A stretch of DNA of 32,822 nucleotides, taken from positions 1 to 32,822 of the forward strand of contig WOZP01000164.1 of NCBI GenBank assembly GCA_011620215.1, in the 5' to 3' direction. Positions 7,774 through 16,417 of this stretch are shown piece by piece (within the stretch, counting starts at the first letter, position 1; every line of letters begins with the position of its first letter). The notes beneath the pieces are model-generated. The model did no database searches. It was given only the letters and a program-made list of their open reading frames with translations, and was not told where the DNA came from. A program made the position numbers and the translations under genes. The DNA is from Rugosibacter sp. GTDB lineage: Bacteria; Pseudomonadota; Gammaproteobacteria; Burkholderiales; Rhodocyclaceae.

Positions 7774-9021
7774 TCAGTGCTTGATCATTGTGCTGCCCAA
7801 ATCCCAAATCGGCAGGAAAATACCCAAGGCGAGTACCAGCACCATTGCACCGAGCGCGACGATCAGGATAGGCTCGATTTGTTGCGAAAGCGTTTTGAGT
7901 GCGTACTCCACTTCGCTTTGGTACATGTCGGCGACTTCTTGCATCATGTCGTCCAGCGCGCCGGATTCTTCGCCAACGGCAATCATTTGAATCACCACGG
8001 GAGTAAATACACCAGAGGAAATAGTCGTGCGCAGTACACTTTCGCCACGCTCAATGCCTTCACGCATCTTTTCGATTTTGGCAGCAATGAAAGCGTTATC
8101 GACAGTTTCTGCCACATTGCTCAGGGCTTGAATGATGGGTACTCCGCTACGTGACGATAAGGCAAAGGCACGGGCGAAACGGGCGAGCGTGCCTTTTTGG
8201 ATAATTTTTCCGGCCACCGGGATTTTCATCTTGAGACGATCCCAGTCGTAGCGACCTTGGTCAGTTTTACGCCAGGCATTAAAGGCGAACACGGCTAAAA
8301 CTGTGCCAGCAATCAAGAATGGCCAGGAATTCACCATGAATTCCGAAAATCCGATCAACACGCGCGTCATCAGCGGTAATTCTGCATTCAAGCCTTTGAA
8401 GGTTTTGGCAAAGGCCGGGATAACAAAAATATTGATCACCAGCATGGCGACGGCCATGGCGGCTATTACAAACGAGGGGTAGCGCAAAGCAGACTTCACC
8501 TGCTCTTTCATGAAGCGCTCAAAATCAAGATGCTCAAACAGGCGGATGAATACCTCTTCCAGCCGCCCGGTCATTTCGCCGACGCGCACCATGGATATAT
8601 AAAATCGTGAAAACACCTCCGGATGCCGTGCGAGCGAAAGCGATAGATCACGTCCCGAATCCAGGCCTTCACGCACATCACCGAGTACGGTTTTCATGGC
8701 CGGATTGTTGTTCGATTCCTGCAATCCAGCCAAAGCCCGCATGATTGGTACCCCTGCACGCAGCAGGGTGTGTAGCTGGCGTGAAAAGAGCAGCACGTCA
8801 ATGGGGCTGACTTTTTCTTTGAAGAACTGAAAACTCGGCGTTGCGGACACGCTGCCTTGCTTGCTTGTGGTGGACGAGTTCGTGCCCTGTGGTTTGATCT
8901 CGATCGGTGTGATGCGCATGCCCAGCAAGCTATCGGCAACCGCATTGGCGGCTGCGCCTTCCATCACGCCTTTGACGATATCCCCTGCAACATTGCGGCC
9001 GCGCCAGCTGAAATCAGGCAT
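7774..9021 (-). CDS. mshG: MSHA platform protein MshG (PilC/GspF family)
   Basis: The 415-residue inner-membrane platform protein has two T2SF domains. The first is at about residues 78-200 (FSRQLHTLLRAGVPIMRAL, SRFYISMVRVGEMTGRLEEVF), the second at about 280-400 (ARFARAFALSSRSGVPIIQAL, VVIQMIAVGEESGALDDMM). Membrane segments are near 175-195, 220-245 and 385-410. It begins MPDFSWRGRN, as PilC homologs do, and AGGAAA sits at good distance upstream. It couples the MshE ATPase to pilin extrusion. Residues 57-64 (VSATPSFQ), in a serine/threonine-rich linker, are encoded by a sequence that resembles a decayed copy of the dispersed repeat. Confidence 0.94.
   Translation of the reverse strand: MPDFSWRGRNVAGDIVKGVMEGAAANAVADSLLGMRITPIEIKPQGTNSSTTSKQGSVSATPSFQFFKEKVSPIDVLLFSRQLHTLLRAGVPIMRALAGLQESNNNPAMKTVLGDVREGLDSGRDLSLSLARHPEVFSRFYISMVRVGEMTGRLEEVFIRLFEHLDFERFMKEQVKSALRYPSFVIAAMAVAMLVINIFVIPAFAKTFKGLNAELPLMTRVLIGFSEFMVNSWPFLIAGTVLAVFAFNAWRKTDQGRYDWDRLKMKIPVAGKIIQKGTLARFARAFALSSRSGVPIIQALSNVAETVDNAFIAAKIEKMREGIERGESVLRTTISSGVFTPVVIQMIAVGEESGALDDMMQEVADMYQSEVEYALKTLSQQIEPILIVALGAMVLVLALGIFLPIWDLGSTMIKH
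8830..8852 (+). repeat. Possible degenerate copy of the dispersed repeat
   Basis: AAAACTCGGCG, then TTGCGGACACGC. This matches the consensus at about 18 of 23 positions, in the same orientation as the five good copies. It is read antisense as V-S-A-T-P-S-F, in the same phase as copies 1 and 5. It could be chance. Confidence 0.35.
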
Positions 9022-9029
9022 AGAGTTTC

Positions 9030-10736
9030 CTATTCGTCGAGTTGCGTACTAATCCGCATGGCTTCATCCACCGTGGTTTTGCCATCTAGCACCAGGCGCA
9101 CCGCATCATGGCGCAAGGTTTTTCCTGCCATTTGCTGACGGCCTAGGGCCATGAATTCATTGGGGTCTCCACGGTTGACTGCTTCTACCATCGTGTTGGT
9201 CATTTCCAGCATTTCGTATACCGCCTGACGACCTTGATAGCCGGTGTTGGCGCAATGACTGCATCCTTGACCATGGACATAGCGCTGGTCATCCACGTGA
9301 TCTCCCAACTCGCTTTTGAGCCATAAATGCTCGTGCGGCAACAGCGTGTGAGGCACGGTACAGTTTGTACAGACCAGTCGCACCAGACGTTGTGCGAGCA
9401 CGATTTGCACGGAGAGAGCCACCATATAACGCGGCACACCCATGTCCAGCAGGCGGATAGGCGTCGATAACGCATCATTGGTATGCAAAGTCGAGAGTAC
9501 CAAATGGCCAGTCATGGAAGCACGCATGCCAATTTCCGCCGTATCCTGATCGCGCATTTCGCCGATCAAGACGATGTCAGGGTCTTGGCGTAAGGCTGAG
9601 CGCAATACACGACTAAAGGTCAGATCGATTTTTTCATGTACCTGCACCTGGTTGATGCCTGGCAGCCGATATTCAACCGGGTCTTCTACCGTGATGATTT
9701 TCTTTTCAGGTGTATTCAGGGCATTGAGTGCGGCATACAGCGTGGTGGTTTTTCCTGAACCGGTGGGGCCGGTGACCAGCACAATGCCGGAGGGCCGATC
9801 GATCGCATGGCGGAACCGTTCGAGAATATGCGGTGGCATGTGCAACCGATCTAAATGCAGCAAGCCTGTGTTCTGCGCGAGCAAACGCATTACAACCGAT
9901 TCGCCATGCTGGGTTGGCATGGTCGAGATGCGGATATCAATCGCTTCATTGCGCAGCTTGATATTGAACCGGCCATCTTGCGGCAAGCGTTTTTCGGAAA
10001 TATCCAGACCGGACATCAGTTTGAGACGCAGGACGAGTGCGGTAGAAATTTTGGCATCGGCTTCTGTCTGGATGCGCAATACACCATCAATACGGAAACG
10101 AATGATGAGCGAAGATTCTTGTGGTTCGATATGAATGTCGGAGGCGCGCAGTTTCAGCGCTTCTTCAAACACAGTATTGAGTAGCTTGACGACAGGTGCA
10201 TCTTCAGCGCCTGCGGTGAGACCGAGCAGGTTGCCAAACTCGGCCGGCATATCGGATAAATCCGCCGTGAGTTCTTTGGCCAGGCCGAAAATTTCTTCGG
10301 TGCGGGTATAGGCGCGATCAATGGTGCCCATCAACTGGCTTTCTGTGACAACTGCCAGGTCAATGTCACGCTTGAGTAGTCGTGCCAAATCATCAAAAGC
10401 AGCCAGATCGGTCGGATCAGCCATGCCAACCAGCAACATGCCCGCACGTTCGCTTAATACAAGTGCACGCAAGCGCCGCGCTTGGCTTTCCGGTAACAGG
10501 TTAAGGTGTTCTGGTTTAGGATTGAATTGGCGCAGATCAATGAAGTCTGCACCCAATTGACGCGCCAGGGCAGTGGAAATACCTTCTTCCGTGACGTAGT
10601 TGCTTTCTACCAAAACACGCCCTAATTTGCGTCCGGTACGTTTTTGTTCATCGAGCGCGTGCTTTAATTGTTCGGCAGTGATAAGACCCTGCTGTACAAG
10701 CAAATCACCCAAACGAATCTTTTCTGGGCGGGCCAT
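9030..10736 (-). CDS. mshE: MSHA pilus assembly ATPase MshE, c-di-GMP-binding
   Basis: The 568-residue hexameric extension ATPase starts at ATG 10736 (MARPEKIRLGDLL), with GGAG 9 nt upstream; an extension to TTG 10790 lacks support. The N-terminal MshEN domain has two tandem 24-residue motifs: residues 8-31 (R8-L9-G10, G17-L18, L-x3-L, Q31) and 37-60 (K37-L38-G39 to Q60). These match the c-di-GMP-binding signature known from Vibrio MshE. The core has Walker A GPTGSGKT (323-330), the Asp box, Walker B DIVLIGEMRD (387-396), the His box HLVLSTLHTND, and a zinc tetracysteine (C456, C459, C492, C495). It heads the locus and is divergent from trmL. Confidence 0.95.
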   Translation of the reverse strand: MARPEKIRLGDLLVQQGLITAEQLKHALDEQKRTGRKLGRVLVESNYVTEEGISTALARQLGADFIDLRQFNPKPEHLNLLPESQARRLRALVLSERAGMLLVGMADPTDLAAFDDLARLLKRDIDLAVVTESQLMGTIDRAYTRTEEIFGLAKELTADLSDMPAEFGNLLGLTAGAEDAPVVKLLNTVFEEALKLRASDIHIEPQESSLIIRFRIDGVLRIQTEADAKISTALVLRLKLMSGLDISEKRLPQDGRFNIKLRNEAIDIRISTMPTQHGESVVMRLLAQNTGLLHLDRLHMPPHILERFRHAIDRPSGIVLVTGPTGSGKTTTLYAALNALNTPEKKIITVEDPVEYRLPGINQVQVHEKIDLTFSRVLRSALRQDPDIVLIGEMRDQDTAEIGMRASMTGHLVLSTLHTNDALSTPIRLLDMGVPRYMVALSVQIVLAQRLVRLVCTNCTVPHTLLPHEHLWLKSELGDHVDDQRYVHGQGCSHCANTGYQGRQAVYEMLEMTNTMVEAVNRGDPNEFMALGRQQMAGKTLRHDAVRLVLDGKTTVDEAMRISTQLDE

Positions 10737-10831
10737 TAAATGGTCTCCAAAGGGTTTATTTTGCGATATTACACGAAGTCTTTTTGCCAATCATCTGATT
10801 ATTTAGGAAAATACTGTATTTTTTGGAGAGT

Positions 10832-11335
10832 ATGCCATTGTTCCATGTGATTCTAGTAGCCCCTGAAATACCACCCAACACAGGCAATGTCATTCGTCTG
10901 TGTGCTAATGCCGGAGCGCGTTTGCATCTGGTGGAGCCGCTCGGTTTTGATCTTTCTGCAGCGCAGTTGCGTCGCGCCGGAATGGATTATCTCGATCTGG
11001 CCATTGTTAGCGTGCATGCCGATTGGGCGGCTTGTCACGAGATGCTCAAGGCGGAAGGTGCGGGGCGGCTGTTTGCTTTGACCATCAAGGGGACGCGTTC
11101 CTATGCCGGTCGTGGCGTCAGCAATGACATCAGCCACGACTTTTTACCGAATGATGCATTTGTCTTTGGCTCAGAGTCGAGCGGATTGCCTGCCAATGTA
11201 CTGGCCGATATTGCCCCGGAGAATCGTCTGCGGTTGCCAATGATGCCTAGCAACCGCTGTTTGAATTTATCGAATACCGTGGCCATTGTGGTGTATGAGG
11301 CCTGGCGCCAAAACGGGTTTGCGGGCGGATCGTAA
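10832..11335 (+). CDS. trmL: tRNA (cytidine(34)-2'-O)-methyltransferase TrmL
   Basis: The 167-residue SPOUT methyltransferase modifies the wobble base of certain leucine tRNAs using S-adenosylmethionine. It opens with FHVILVAPEIPPNTGNVIRLCANAGARLHLVEPLGF, the family hallmark. The C-terminal trefoil-knot motifs are FVFGSESSGLP and LNLSNTVAIVVYEAWRQ. The length is normal for TrmL (about 155-165 residues). I chose ATG 10832, preceded by TTTTGGAGAGT; a TTG 9 nt upstream is also in frame. It stands alone, divergent from mshE and convergent with gpsA. Confidence 0.93.
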   Translation: MPLFHVILVAPEIPPNTGNVIRLCANAGARLHLVEPLGFDLSAAQLRRAGMDYLDLAIVSVHADWAACHEMLKAEGAGRLFALTIKGTRSYAGRGVSNDISHDFLPNDAFVFGSESSGLPANVLADIAPENRLRLPMMPSNRCLNLSNTVAIVVYEAWRQNGFAGGS

Positions 11336-11386
11336 TTGGATTATTGCTGAACTGCCTGCTTGGCAATTTAGCGCTGGATGGAATGT

Positions 11387-12412
11387 TTATTCGGTGCCCG
11401 CGTCACGTGCCATGAGCTGATGCACGGTCTCACGGGGGCTAATGCGGCCATCCAGTAGCCCTGCCACCGCAGTGGTGATGGGCATGTCGATGCCCATGGT
11501 TGCGGCACGTTGCGCGACTTCACGGGCAGTGAAAACGCCTTCGGCCACATGGCCTAAGGTATTTTGTATGGTAGTGAGGTTTTGGCCTTCGGCGAGCAAT
11601 AAACCCACGCGCCGATTGCGTGATAAATCGCCCATGCTGGTAAGAATCAGATCGCCCAGGCCGGTGAGTCCGGTGAAGGTTTCGCGCCGAGCACCGAGCG
11701 CCACACCAAAACGGGTGATTTCCACCAGGCCGCGCGTTAGCAGCGCGGCGCGCGCATTGTGTCCCAAGCCCAAGCCATCGCTCACGCCTGCGGCAATGGC
11801 CATGACATTTTTAACTGCCCCGCCGACTTCAGCACCGGTGAGGTCGTCATTGGCATAAATACGCAGATTTCCGCCATGCAGCGCATGTGCGATGTCTGTG
11901 GCAAAAGTCATATCGGTCGAGGCCAAGGTTAATGCTGTGGGTAAGCCGCGGGCCACTTCAAAAGCAAAGCTGGGGCCTGTAAGTGCGCCCCAGATGAATG
12001 TTGGTGGTGTATCGGCAGCGCTGGTCGCAGGATTCAAGACGTCTGTTACCACTTGATGTGGCAGCTTGCCGGTCACGGCCTCCAGCCCTTTGCAGACCCA
12101 CAAAAAACGTCGCGGGGCAGGTGTTGCTGAAGTGCCCAGTTGCCGCAGTTGTTCAAGCAATGGCCGCAAACCAGCGAGTGGCACAGCAAGAATCAATAGT
12201 TCGGAGGAGGCAACGGCGGTGTTGAAATCACCCGTTACTTGCAATGCTTCGGGAAACGGACAGTCAGCCAGGTAACGCGGGTTTTCACGGTGCGTGTTCA
12301 TCCACGCGACTTGTGCTGCATCGCGCGCCCACAGCCAAACATGATGGCGCGGCGCGAGAGCAATGGCTAACGCGGTACCCCATGCGCCGGCGCCTAAAAT
12401 GGCTATTTTCAT
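11387..12412 (-). CDS. gpsA: Glycerol-3-phosphate dehydrogenase (NAD(P)+) GpsA
   Basis: The 341-residue cytoplasmic enzyme reduces dihydroxyacetone phosphate to sn-glycerol 3-phosphate, the first step in phospholipid synthesis. The N-terminal Rossmann fold has MKIAILGAGAWGTALAIALA. Later motifs include GALTGPSFAFEVARGLPTALTLA, the catalytic Lys in EVGGAVKNVMAIAAGVSDGLGLGHNARAALL (written here in parts: GGAVKNVMAIAAG, then LGHNARAALL), and GLTGLGDLILTSMG. The length is normal. It is the last gene of a minus-strand group that also holds secB, an arrangement common in betaproteobacteria, and it ends 51 nt from the trmL stop. Confidence 0.96.
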   Translation of the reverse strand: MKIAILGAGAWGTALAIALAPRHHVWLWARDAAQVAWMNTHRENPRYLADCPFPEALQVTGDFNTAVASSELLILAVPLAGLRPLLEQLRQLGTSATPAPRRFLWVCKGLEAVTGKLPHQVVTDVLNPATSAADTPPTFIWGALTGPSFAFEVARGLPTALTLASTDMTFATDIAHALHGGNLRIYANDDLTGAEVGGAVKNVMAIAAGVSDGLGLGHNARAALLTRGLVEITRFGVALGARRETFTGLTGLGDLILTSMGDLSRNRRVGLLLAEGQNLTTIQNTLGHVAEGVFTAREVAQRAATMGIDMPITTAVAGLLDGRISPRETVHQLMARDAGTE

Positions 12413-12468
12413 GCAGTGTGCTCGACTCTAGTACGTTATTTGACGGGCCGATTCGATGACACATTTCA

Positions 12469-12936
12469 TCATAAGCCCCACACCTGTGCCGACTTGATAA
12501 AGCCCTGTTGTCCATCGCGGTGTTTTACCTTGGCCCATCCACCGGGCAACGCTTCGAGCAGGGTGAGAACAACCTCGCGCTCGGCTTCAAAAACGAGGGT
12601 GGCTTTATCGTCAGCCGCAGCACGAATTTGCGCACGATCTACAATCACCATGACTTGGCGGGTTTCGCTGAGATATTTTTTTTCTATCCAGGCAAGATCG
12701 CCTTTATTGTCACGCACCTTGACCCAGCCTTCCAGGCTGATAACGCGCTCTACCGGTGTGCCGGGATTAATGACAAACAAGGGCTTGGACTTGTTTGATG
12801 GCGCATCAAACAGCACCGCTGGCGCTGCGACAGAAAGAAAATCCAGTGCAAACGCCGGTGGCACGATGAAGATGCAAAGCAGGGTACCGGCAAGCGCTAT
12901 CGCTTTACGCCATATGTCTTTGCGGCGCATCACCAT
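12469..12936 (-). CDS. Secreted SH3-domain protein
   Basis: The 155-residue protein has an N-terminal signal peptide or anchor (KAIALAGTLLCIFIVPPAFA) and two bacterial SH3-like repeats. The first is at about residues 33-90 (APAVLFDAPSNKSKPLFVINPGTPVERVISLEGWVKVRD, broken here as APAVLFDAPSNKSK and VISLEGWVKVRD, followed by GDLAWIEKKYL); the second is at about 95-155 (RAQIRAAADDKATLVFEAE, GWAKVKHRDGQQGFIKSAQVWGL). Such proteins are thought to bind peptidoglycan or peptides in the periplasm. No catalytic motif is seen. It sits between secB and gpsA in the same operon, a frequent arrangement in related genomes, but its exact role is unknown. Confidence 0.82.
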   Translation of the reverse strand: MVMRRKDIWRKAIALAGTLLCIFIVPPAFALDFLSVAAPAVLFDAPSNKSKPLFVINPGTPVERVISLEGWVKVRDNKGDLAWIEKKYLSETRQVMVIVDRAQIRAAADDKATLVFEAEREVVLTLLEALPGGWAKVKHRDGQQGFIKSAQVWGL

Positions 12937-12942
12937 CGCCGA

Positions 12943-13404
12943 CTATTGCAGGGAAGCGGGTGCAGCATTGGTGGCAGCGGCTTGTTCGGCAGCACGTTGC
13001 TGATACATTGCTTCGAAATTCACCGGAGCAAGAATCACGGGCGGAAACCCTGCACGATTGACGGCATCCGAAATGGTCTCGCGCACATAGGGAAACAAGA
13101 TGTTGGGACAGCCGACAGCTAACACAGGCTCCATCTCTTCGTGTGGCACATTTTTAATTTGAAAAATGCCCGCTTGGGCGGCTTCAACCAAAAAGAAAAC
13201 CTTGTCTTCTTTTTGGGCTGTCACGGTAACCGTCACCACGACTTCAAATACGCCATCGCTAACGTCAGTGGCGACAGTTTGAATCTGTACAGAAATCCCG
13301 GGCGCTTCACGCTCCAGGTAAATCTGCGGTGCATGGGGTACTTCGACAGAAAAGTCGCGCACATAAATTTTTTCGATGGTAAAAACAGCTTGTTGATCGC
13401 TCAT
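12943..13404 (-). CDS. secB: Protein-export chaperone SecB
   Basis: The 153-residue tetrameric chaperone holds preproteins unfolded for SecA. Family features visible are FTIEKIYVRDFSVEVPHAP near the N-terminus, the strand-rich VFEVVVTVTVTAQ segment, the VEAAQAGIFQI motif, and the C-terminal PNILFPYVRETISDAVNRAGFPPVILAPVNFEAMY (quoted in parts: PNILFPYVRE, GFPPVILAPVNF). The length is standard. The start ATG at 13404 is 33 nt after grxC. It is in an operon with grxC and the rhodanese gene, as in many betaproteobacteria. Confidence 0.97.
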   Translation of the reverse strand: MSDQQAVFTIEKIYVRDFSVEVPHAPQIYLEREAPGISVQIQTVATDVSDGVFEVVVTVTVTAQKEDKVFFLVEAAQAGIFQIKNVPHEEMEPVLAVGCPNILFPYVRETISDAVNRAGFPPVILAPVNFEAMYQQRAAEQAAATNAAPASLQ

Positions 13405-13437
13405 GGCAGGGGCAGTGACTATTTAAAAAGTGGGAAA

Positions 13438-13695
13438 TCAAGAAGCCAGCAAGGCGTCAAGGCCACCTTGCTGATCAAGGGAAAAAAGCTCATCAAATCC
13501 ACCGACGTGGGTGGTGCCAATATAAATTTGTGGCACGCTGCGGCGGCCGGTTTTTTGCATCATTTCTTCGCGTAGCTCTGGTTTAAGATCAACTCGCACT
13601 TTCTCGATATCTTTAACGCCTTTACGCAACAATAGTTGCTCGGCACGTACGCAATACGGACACACTGCGGTTGAATACATGAGTACTTTGACCAT
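13438..13695 (-). CDS. grxC: Glutaredoxin 3
   Basis: The 85-residue thioredoxin-fold protein has the dithiol active site C-P-Y-C at residues 12-15 (STAVCPYCVRAEQLL). The cis-Pro segment is RRSVPQIYIGTTHVGGFDELF, whose TVPQIFI-type and GG-D motifs bind glutathione. It reduces disulfides and glutathionylated proteins in the cytoplasm. The length is typical of GrxC. It lies between the rhodanese and secB genes, 31 and 33 nt from each. Confidence 0.96.
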   Translation of the reverse strand: MVKVLMYSTAVCPYCVRAEQLLLRKGVKDIEKVRVDLKPELREEMMQKTGRRSVPQIYIGTTHVGGFDELFSLDQQGGLDALLAS

Positions 13696-13726
13696 GACGC
13701 GATTATCCTGTTAGTTGGCTGCAAAT

Positions 13727-14134
13727 TTATTTCATGGTGAGGGGGAGTTTCGCCTCCCGCCAACTGGTCATGCCGCTGGCCAGGGTAAAGACTTTTTCAA
13801 AGCCCGCTTTTCGTAAAGTGTTCGCGGCGGCTGAAGAGCGGTTGCCCGAGGCACAGCAAATAATCAGCGGGCGTTTCTTGAATTTTTCCAGCTCGATCAT
13901 TTTTTCTTGTAATACAGGCATGGGAATATGACGGGCGCCCGCGATGTGCCCGTTATTCCACTCGCCACTTTCGCGGACATCAATCACGACCGCGTTTTCG
14001 CGATTCATCAGCAGTGTGGCCTGACTGGGTGTGAGCGCTTGGCTGCTACCGTTCTTCAACATGGGCCACAGCAACATGCTGCCCGAAGTGATGGCAAGAG
14101 CGACCCACATCCAGTTATGTTGCAAAAATTCCAT
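13727..14134 (-). CDS. Membrane-anchored rhodanese-like sulfurtransferase
   Basis: The 135-residue protein has one N-terminal membrane helix (about residues 9-26, WVALAITSGSMLLWPML) and a single rhodanese domain. The CH2A-like motif is AVVIDVRESGEWNNGHIAGARHIP. The active-site loop is IICCASGNRSSAAA, with catalytic Cys, R and S in the C-x-x-G-x-R-S pattern. The C-terminus has VFTLASGMTSWREAKLPL. It may deliver sulfane sulfur or act in redox chemistry at the membrane. It heads the grxC-secB operon; its N-in helix should place the domain in the cytoplasm or the periplasm, which the sequence alone does not settle. Confidence 0.88.
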   Translation of the reverse strand: MEFLQHNWMWVALAITSGSMLLWPMLKNGSSQALTPSQATLLMNRENAVVIDVRESGEWNNGHIAGARHIPMPVLQEKMIELEKFKKRPLIICCASGNRSSAAANTLRKAGFEKVFTLASGMTSWREAKLPLTMK

Positions 14135-14300
14135 GAGCGATCTATTTCCTTATTGTCTGTGTAATGCGTGGTCATGCGTTATTCAACGCAAAATGGCTTA
14201 AATCCATAAGCGATGCATTGTAACCTGCCCGAGGTAATCGCTTCTGCCTTTGTTGTTGCGCCACACGCTAAAATGGCCTTTTTAACGAACGGGAAGTTTC
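14135..14300. promoter_or_regulatory. Divergent promoter region, rhodanese operon / gpmA
   Basis: This 166-bp region serves two divergent transcripts. For gpmA, TAAAAT at 14269-14274 is a plausible -10, about 27 nt before the ATG, with a weak -35. For the rhodanese operon, TTGAAT and TACACA on the minus strand with 17-nt spacing are possible. A 6-bp hairpin TGCGTT-ATTC-AACGCA lies at 14175-14190. Confidence 0.35.
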
Positions 14301-15050
14301 ATGTACAAAATTGTTCTTCTTCGCCATGGTGAATCTGTCTGGAATCAGGAAAACCGCTTTACCGGCTGGCATGATGTCGGGCTGACAGCCAAAGGCATGG
14401 CAGAGGCACAAGCCGCTGGCCAACTGTTACGTCGAGAAGGGTATGCGTTTGATCTGGCCTTTACCTCGGTTTTGCGCCGCGCGATCAAAACACTATGGAC
14501 AGTGCTCGAAGAGCTCGACCGCATGTGGATTCCCGTATGCCATTCCTGGCGGCTGAACGAGCGACACTATGGCGCTCTGCAAGGCCTGGATAAAGCAGAA
14601 ACGGCGGCCAAATATGGCGACCAACAAGTGTTGATCTGGCGGCGCGCCTACGACACGCCCCCGCCCCCATTGGCTGACGGCGACCCCCGCCTGTCGGTGG
14701 ATGATCCGCGGTATGCCAGTATTCCGGTGGCCGAGTTGCCACGCACCGAGTGCCTGAAAGACACGGTCGGGCGTGTGCTGCCCTTCTGGAATGACACCAT
14801 TGCACCGAGCATCAAGGCGGGGAAAAGCGTGATTATCGCTGCGCATGGTAATAGCTTGCGCGCGTTGATCAAATATCTCGATCAGGTATCGGATGACGAT
14901 ATTGTCGGCATCAACATTCCCACCGCCCAGCCGCTGGTGTACGAGCTGGATGCTGATTTGAAGCCGATTCGTCACTATTATCTTGGTGATCAAGATGCTA
15001 TCAATGCAGCCATTCAGGCGGTAGCGAATCAGGGTAAAGCCAAAGGGTGA
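14301..15050 (+). CDS. gpmA: 2,3-bisphosphoglycerate-dependent phosphoglycerate mutase
   Basis: The 249-residue glycolytic enzyme interconverts 3- and 2-phosphoglycerate. The N-terminal phosphohistidine motif is [19 protein letters not shown]. Later ones include [42 protein letters not shown], and the second His in [17 protein letters not shown]. The length is that of dPGM enzymes, longer than broad histidine phosphatases. GGGAAG lies upstream of the ATG. Its stop overlaps the GTG start of envC (GTGA). Confidence 0.97.
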   Translation: MYKIVLLRHGESVWNQENRFTGWHDVGLTAKGMAEAQAAGQLLRREGYAFDLAFTSVLRRAIKTLWTVLEELDRMWIPVCHSWRLNERHYGALQGLDKAETAAKYGDQQVLIWRRAYDTPPPPLADGDPRLSVDDPRYASIPVAELPRTECLKDTVGRVLPFWNDTIAPSIKAGKSVIIAAHGNSLRALIKYLDQVSDDDIVGINIPTAQPLVYELDADLKPIRHYYLGDQDAINAAIQAVANQGKAKG

Positions 15051-16351
15051 AGCCTGATCCGGGCAAAATTCGCCATGCGGTTGGAATAATATCGCTGGCG
15101 TTATGCTTTCTGTCTGCAGCGGTATATTCCACGGCCAGCCGGGCGGCACCTGTTGAAGCGAAAAAACACACACTTGATTCCGTGCGTGCGCGAATTGAAT
15201 CACTGCGCCGGGATATGTCCAAAACAGAAAAATCAAAACAGGATGTTAGCGAACAGTTGCGCGCAACGGAAACGGCCATTGCCGATACCAATCGGCGCTT
15301 GCAGCAGCTTGCGCAAGAGCGTCACGCGGTGGAAGAAAAGCTGACCACATTGCAAGCACAGATCAAGCGTCTGGAGCAGCAAACCTCAGCTCAACAAAGC
15401 CATTTGGCGCAGTTGTTGAATCGTCAATTTATTAGTGGCGATGCGGATGCTTTAAGCATTCTTCTGGCGGGGCGTGACCCGAATTTCATTGCTCGCGACC
15501 AGTACTTCCTGACCCAACTGTCGCGTGCAAAAGCCGATTTGGTGCAACAACTACGCACCACAGTCAGTGAGCGGCAACACCTGACCGCAGACGTGCTTGA
15601 GCAGCAAACGCAGTTGACCGAGATTGCGCGTCACGAACAGGAAAGCCGCAGTCAATTACAGATGCGTCAACAGCAGCGTGCGGCCGTGTTGGCCCAATTG
15701 GGGAAGCGTCTGCGCGGCCAGAAAACCGAGATCACCCGCTTGCGACGTGATGAACGGCGCTTGACGAACGTGATTGCCAGACTTGCGGCAGCTGCACGCA
15801 AGGAGGCAGCGCAGGTGGCTGCAAGAGAGGCCGCAAGAAAAGCTGCAAAGGCGGCGGAGACAAAAAAAACTGCGACACAACCAAAAGTCGGCGCTGGTAA
15901 TACGGCAAGTCCTCCCGCTGCTCGCAGCTACGACCCAGGCCAGGTGAGTGGTGCGTTTTCAGCATTGCGTGGCAAACTGCGTCTGCCAGTTGCCGGGCAG
16001 ATTGTCAGTCGCTATGGCAGCGCCCGTGCCGAGGGCGGGGCGGCATGGAAGGGACTGTTTATCCGTGCAAAAGAAGGCGACCCCATTCACGCGGTGGCTG
16101 CTGGCAAAATTGTCTTTGCCGAATGGTTGCGCGGATTTGGTAATTTATTGATTATTGACCACGGGAATGATTTTTTATCCGTGTATGCCAACAATGAAGC
16201 ATTGCTGGGCGCCGTGGGTGCAACCGTTACTGCGGGCCAGTCGATTGCCACAGCGGGTAATAGCGGTGGATATCCTGACCCGGGTTTATACTTCGAACTA
16301 AGGTATCGGGGACGAGCGTTCGATCCCTTGAAATGGATTGGCACACGCTAA
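15047..16351 (+). CDS. envC: EnvC-type murein hydrolase activator
   Basis: The 434-residue protein starts with GTG at 15047, overlapping the gpmA stop. A signal peptide ends near residue 33 (SRAAP). A long coiled coil (about 42-265) and an Ala/Lys-rich linker lead to a C-terminal LytM/M23 domain (about 310-434). The metal-binding residues of active M23 enzymes are lost: the HxGxD motif reads WKGLFI and the HLHFE motif reads GLYFE, as in E. coli EnvC. So it should activate periplasmic amidases during cell division, not cut peptidoglycan itself. Copy 3 of the dispersed repeat encodes residues 279-287 (PKVGAGNTA) in the linker. It is followed by ctp, as in related genomes. Confidence 0.93.
   Translation: MKPDPGKIRHAVGIISLALCFLSAAVYSTASRAAPVEAKKHTLDSVRARIESLRRDMSKTEKSKQDVSEQLRATETAIADTNRRLQQLAQERHAVEEKLTTLQAQIKRLEQQTSAQQSHLAQLLNRQFISGDADALSILLAGRDPNFIARDQYFLTQLSRAKADLVQQLRTTVSERQHLTADVLEQQTQLTEIARHEQESRSQLQMRQQQRAAVLAQLGKRLRGQKTEITRLRRDERRLTNVIARLAAAARKEAAQVAAREAARKAAKAAETKKTATQPKVGAGNTASPPAARSYDPGQVSGAFSALRGKLRLPVAGQIVSRYGSARAEGGAAWKGLFIRAKEGDPIHAVAAGKIVFAEWLRGFGNLLIIDHGNDFLSVYANNEALLGAVGATVTAGQSIATAGNSGGYPDPGLYFELRYRGRAFDPLKWIGTR
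15883..15905 (+). repeat. Dispersed 23-bp repeat, copy 3
   Basis: AAAA plus GTCGGCGCTGGTAATACGG (one mismatch), followed by CAAG as in copy 5. It lies in the sense orientation within the envC linker and is read K-V-G-A-G-N-T. Confidence 0.9.
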
Positions 16352-16417
16352 TCCGCCGCTTTTGGACGCAAACACGTACAAACACCTACACATTCATCTA
16401 CAGCTTACGGAGTCATT

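Noticed and set aside
10000-10100. Numerous long antisense open frames opposite mshE, glyA, dctM and others
   Set aside because: They mirror the codon pattern of the real genes, show no ribosome-binding sites and no recognisable families.
10737-10790. Longer MshE start at a TTG
   Set aside because: The ATG at 10736 has a good GGAG and places the RLG motif at the usual position.
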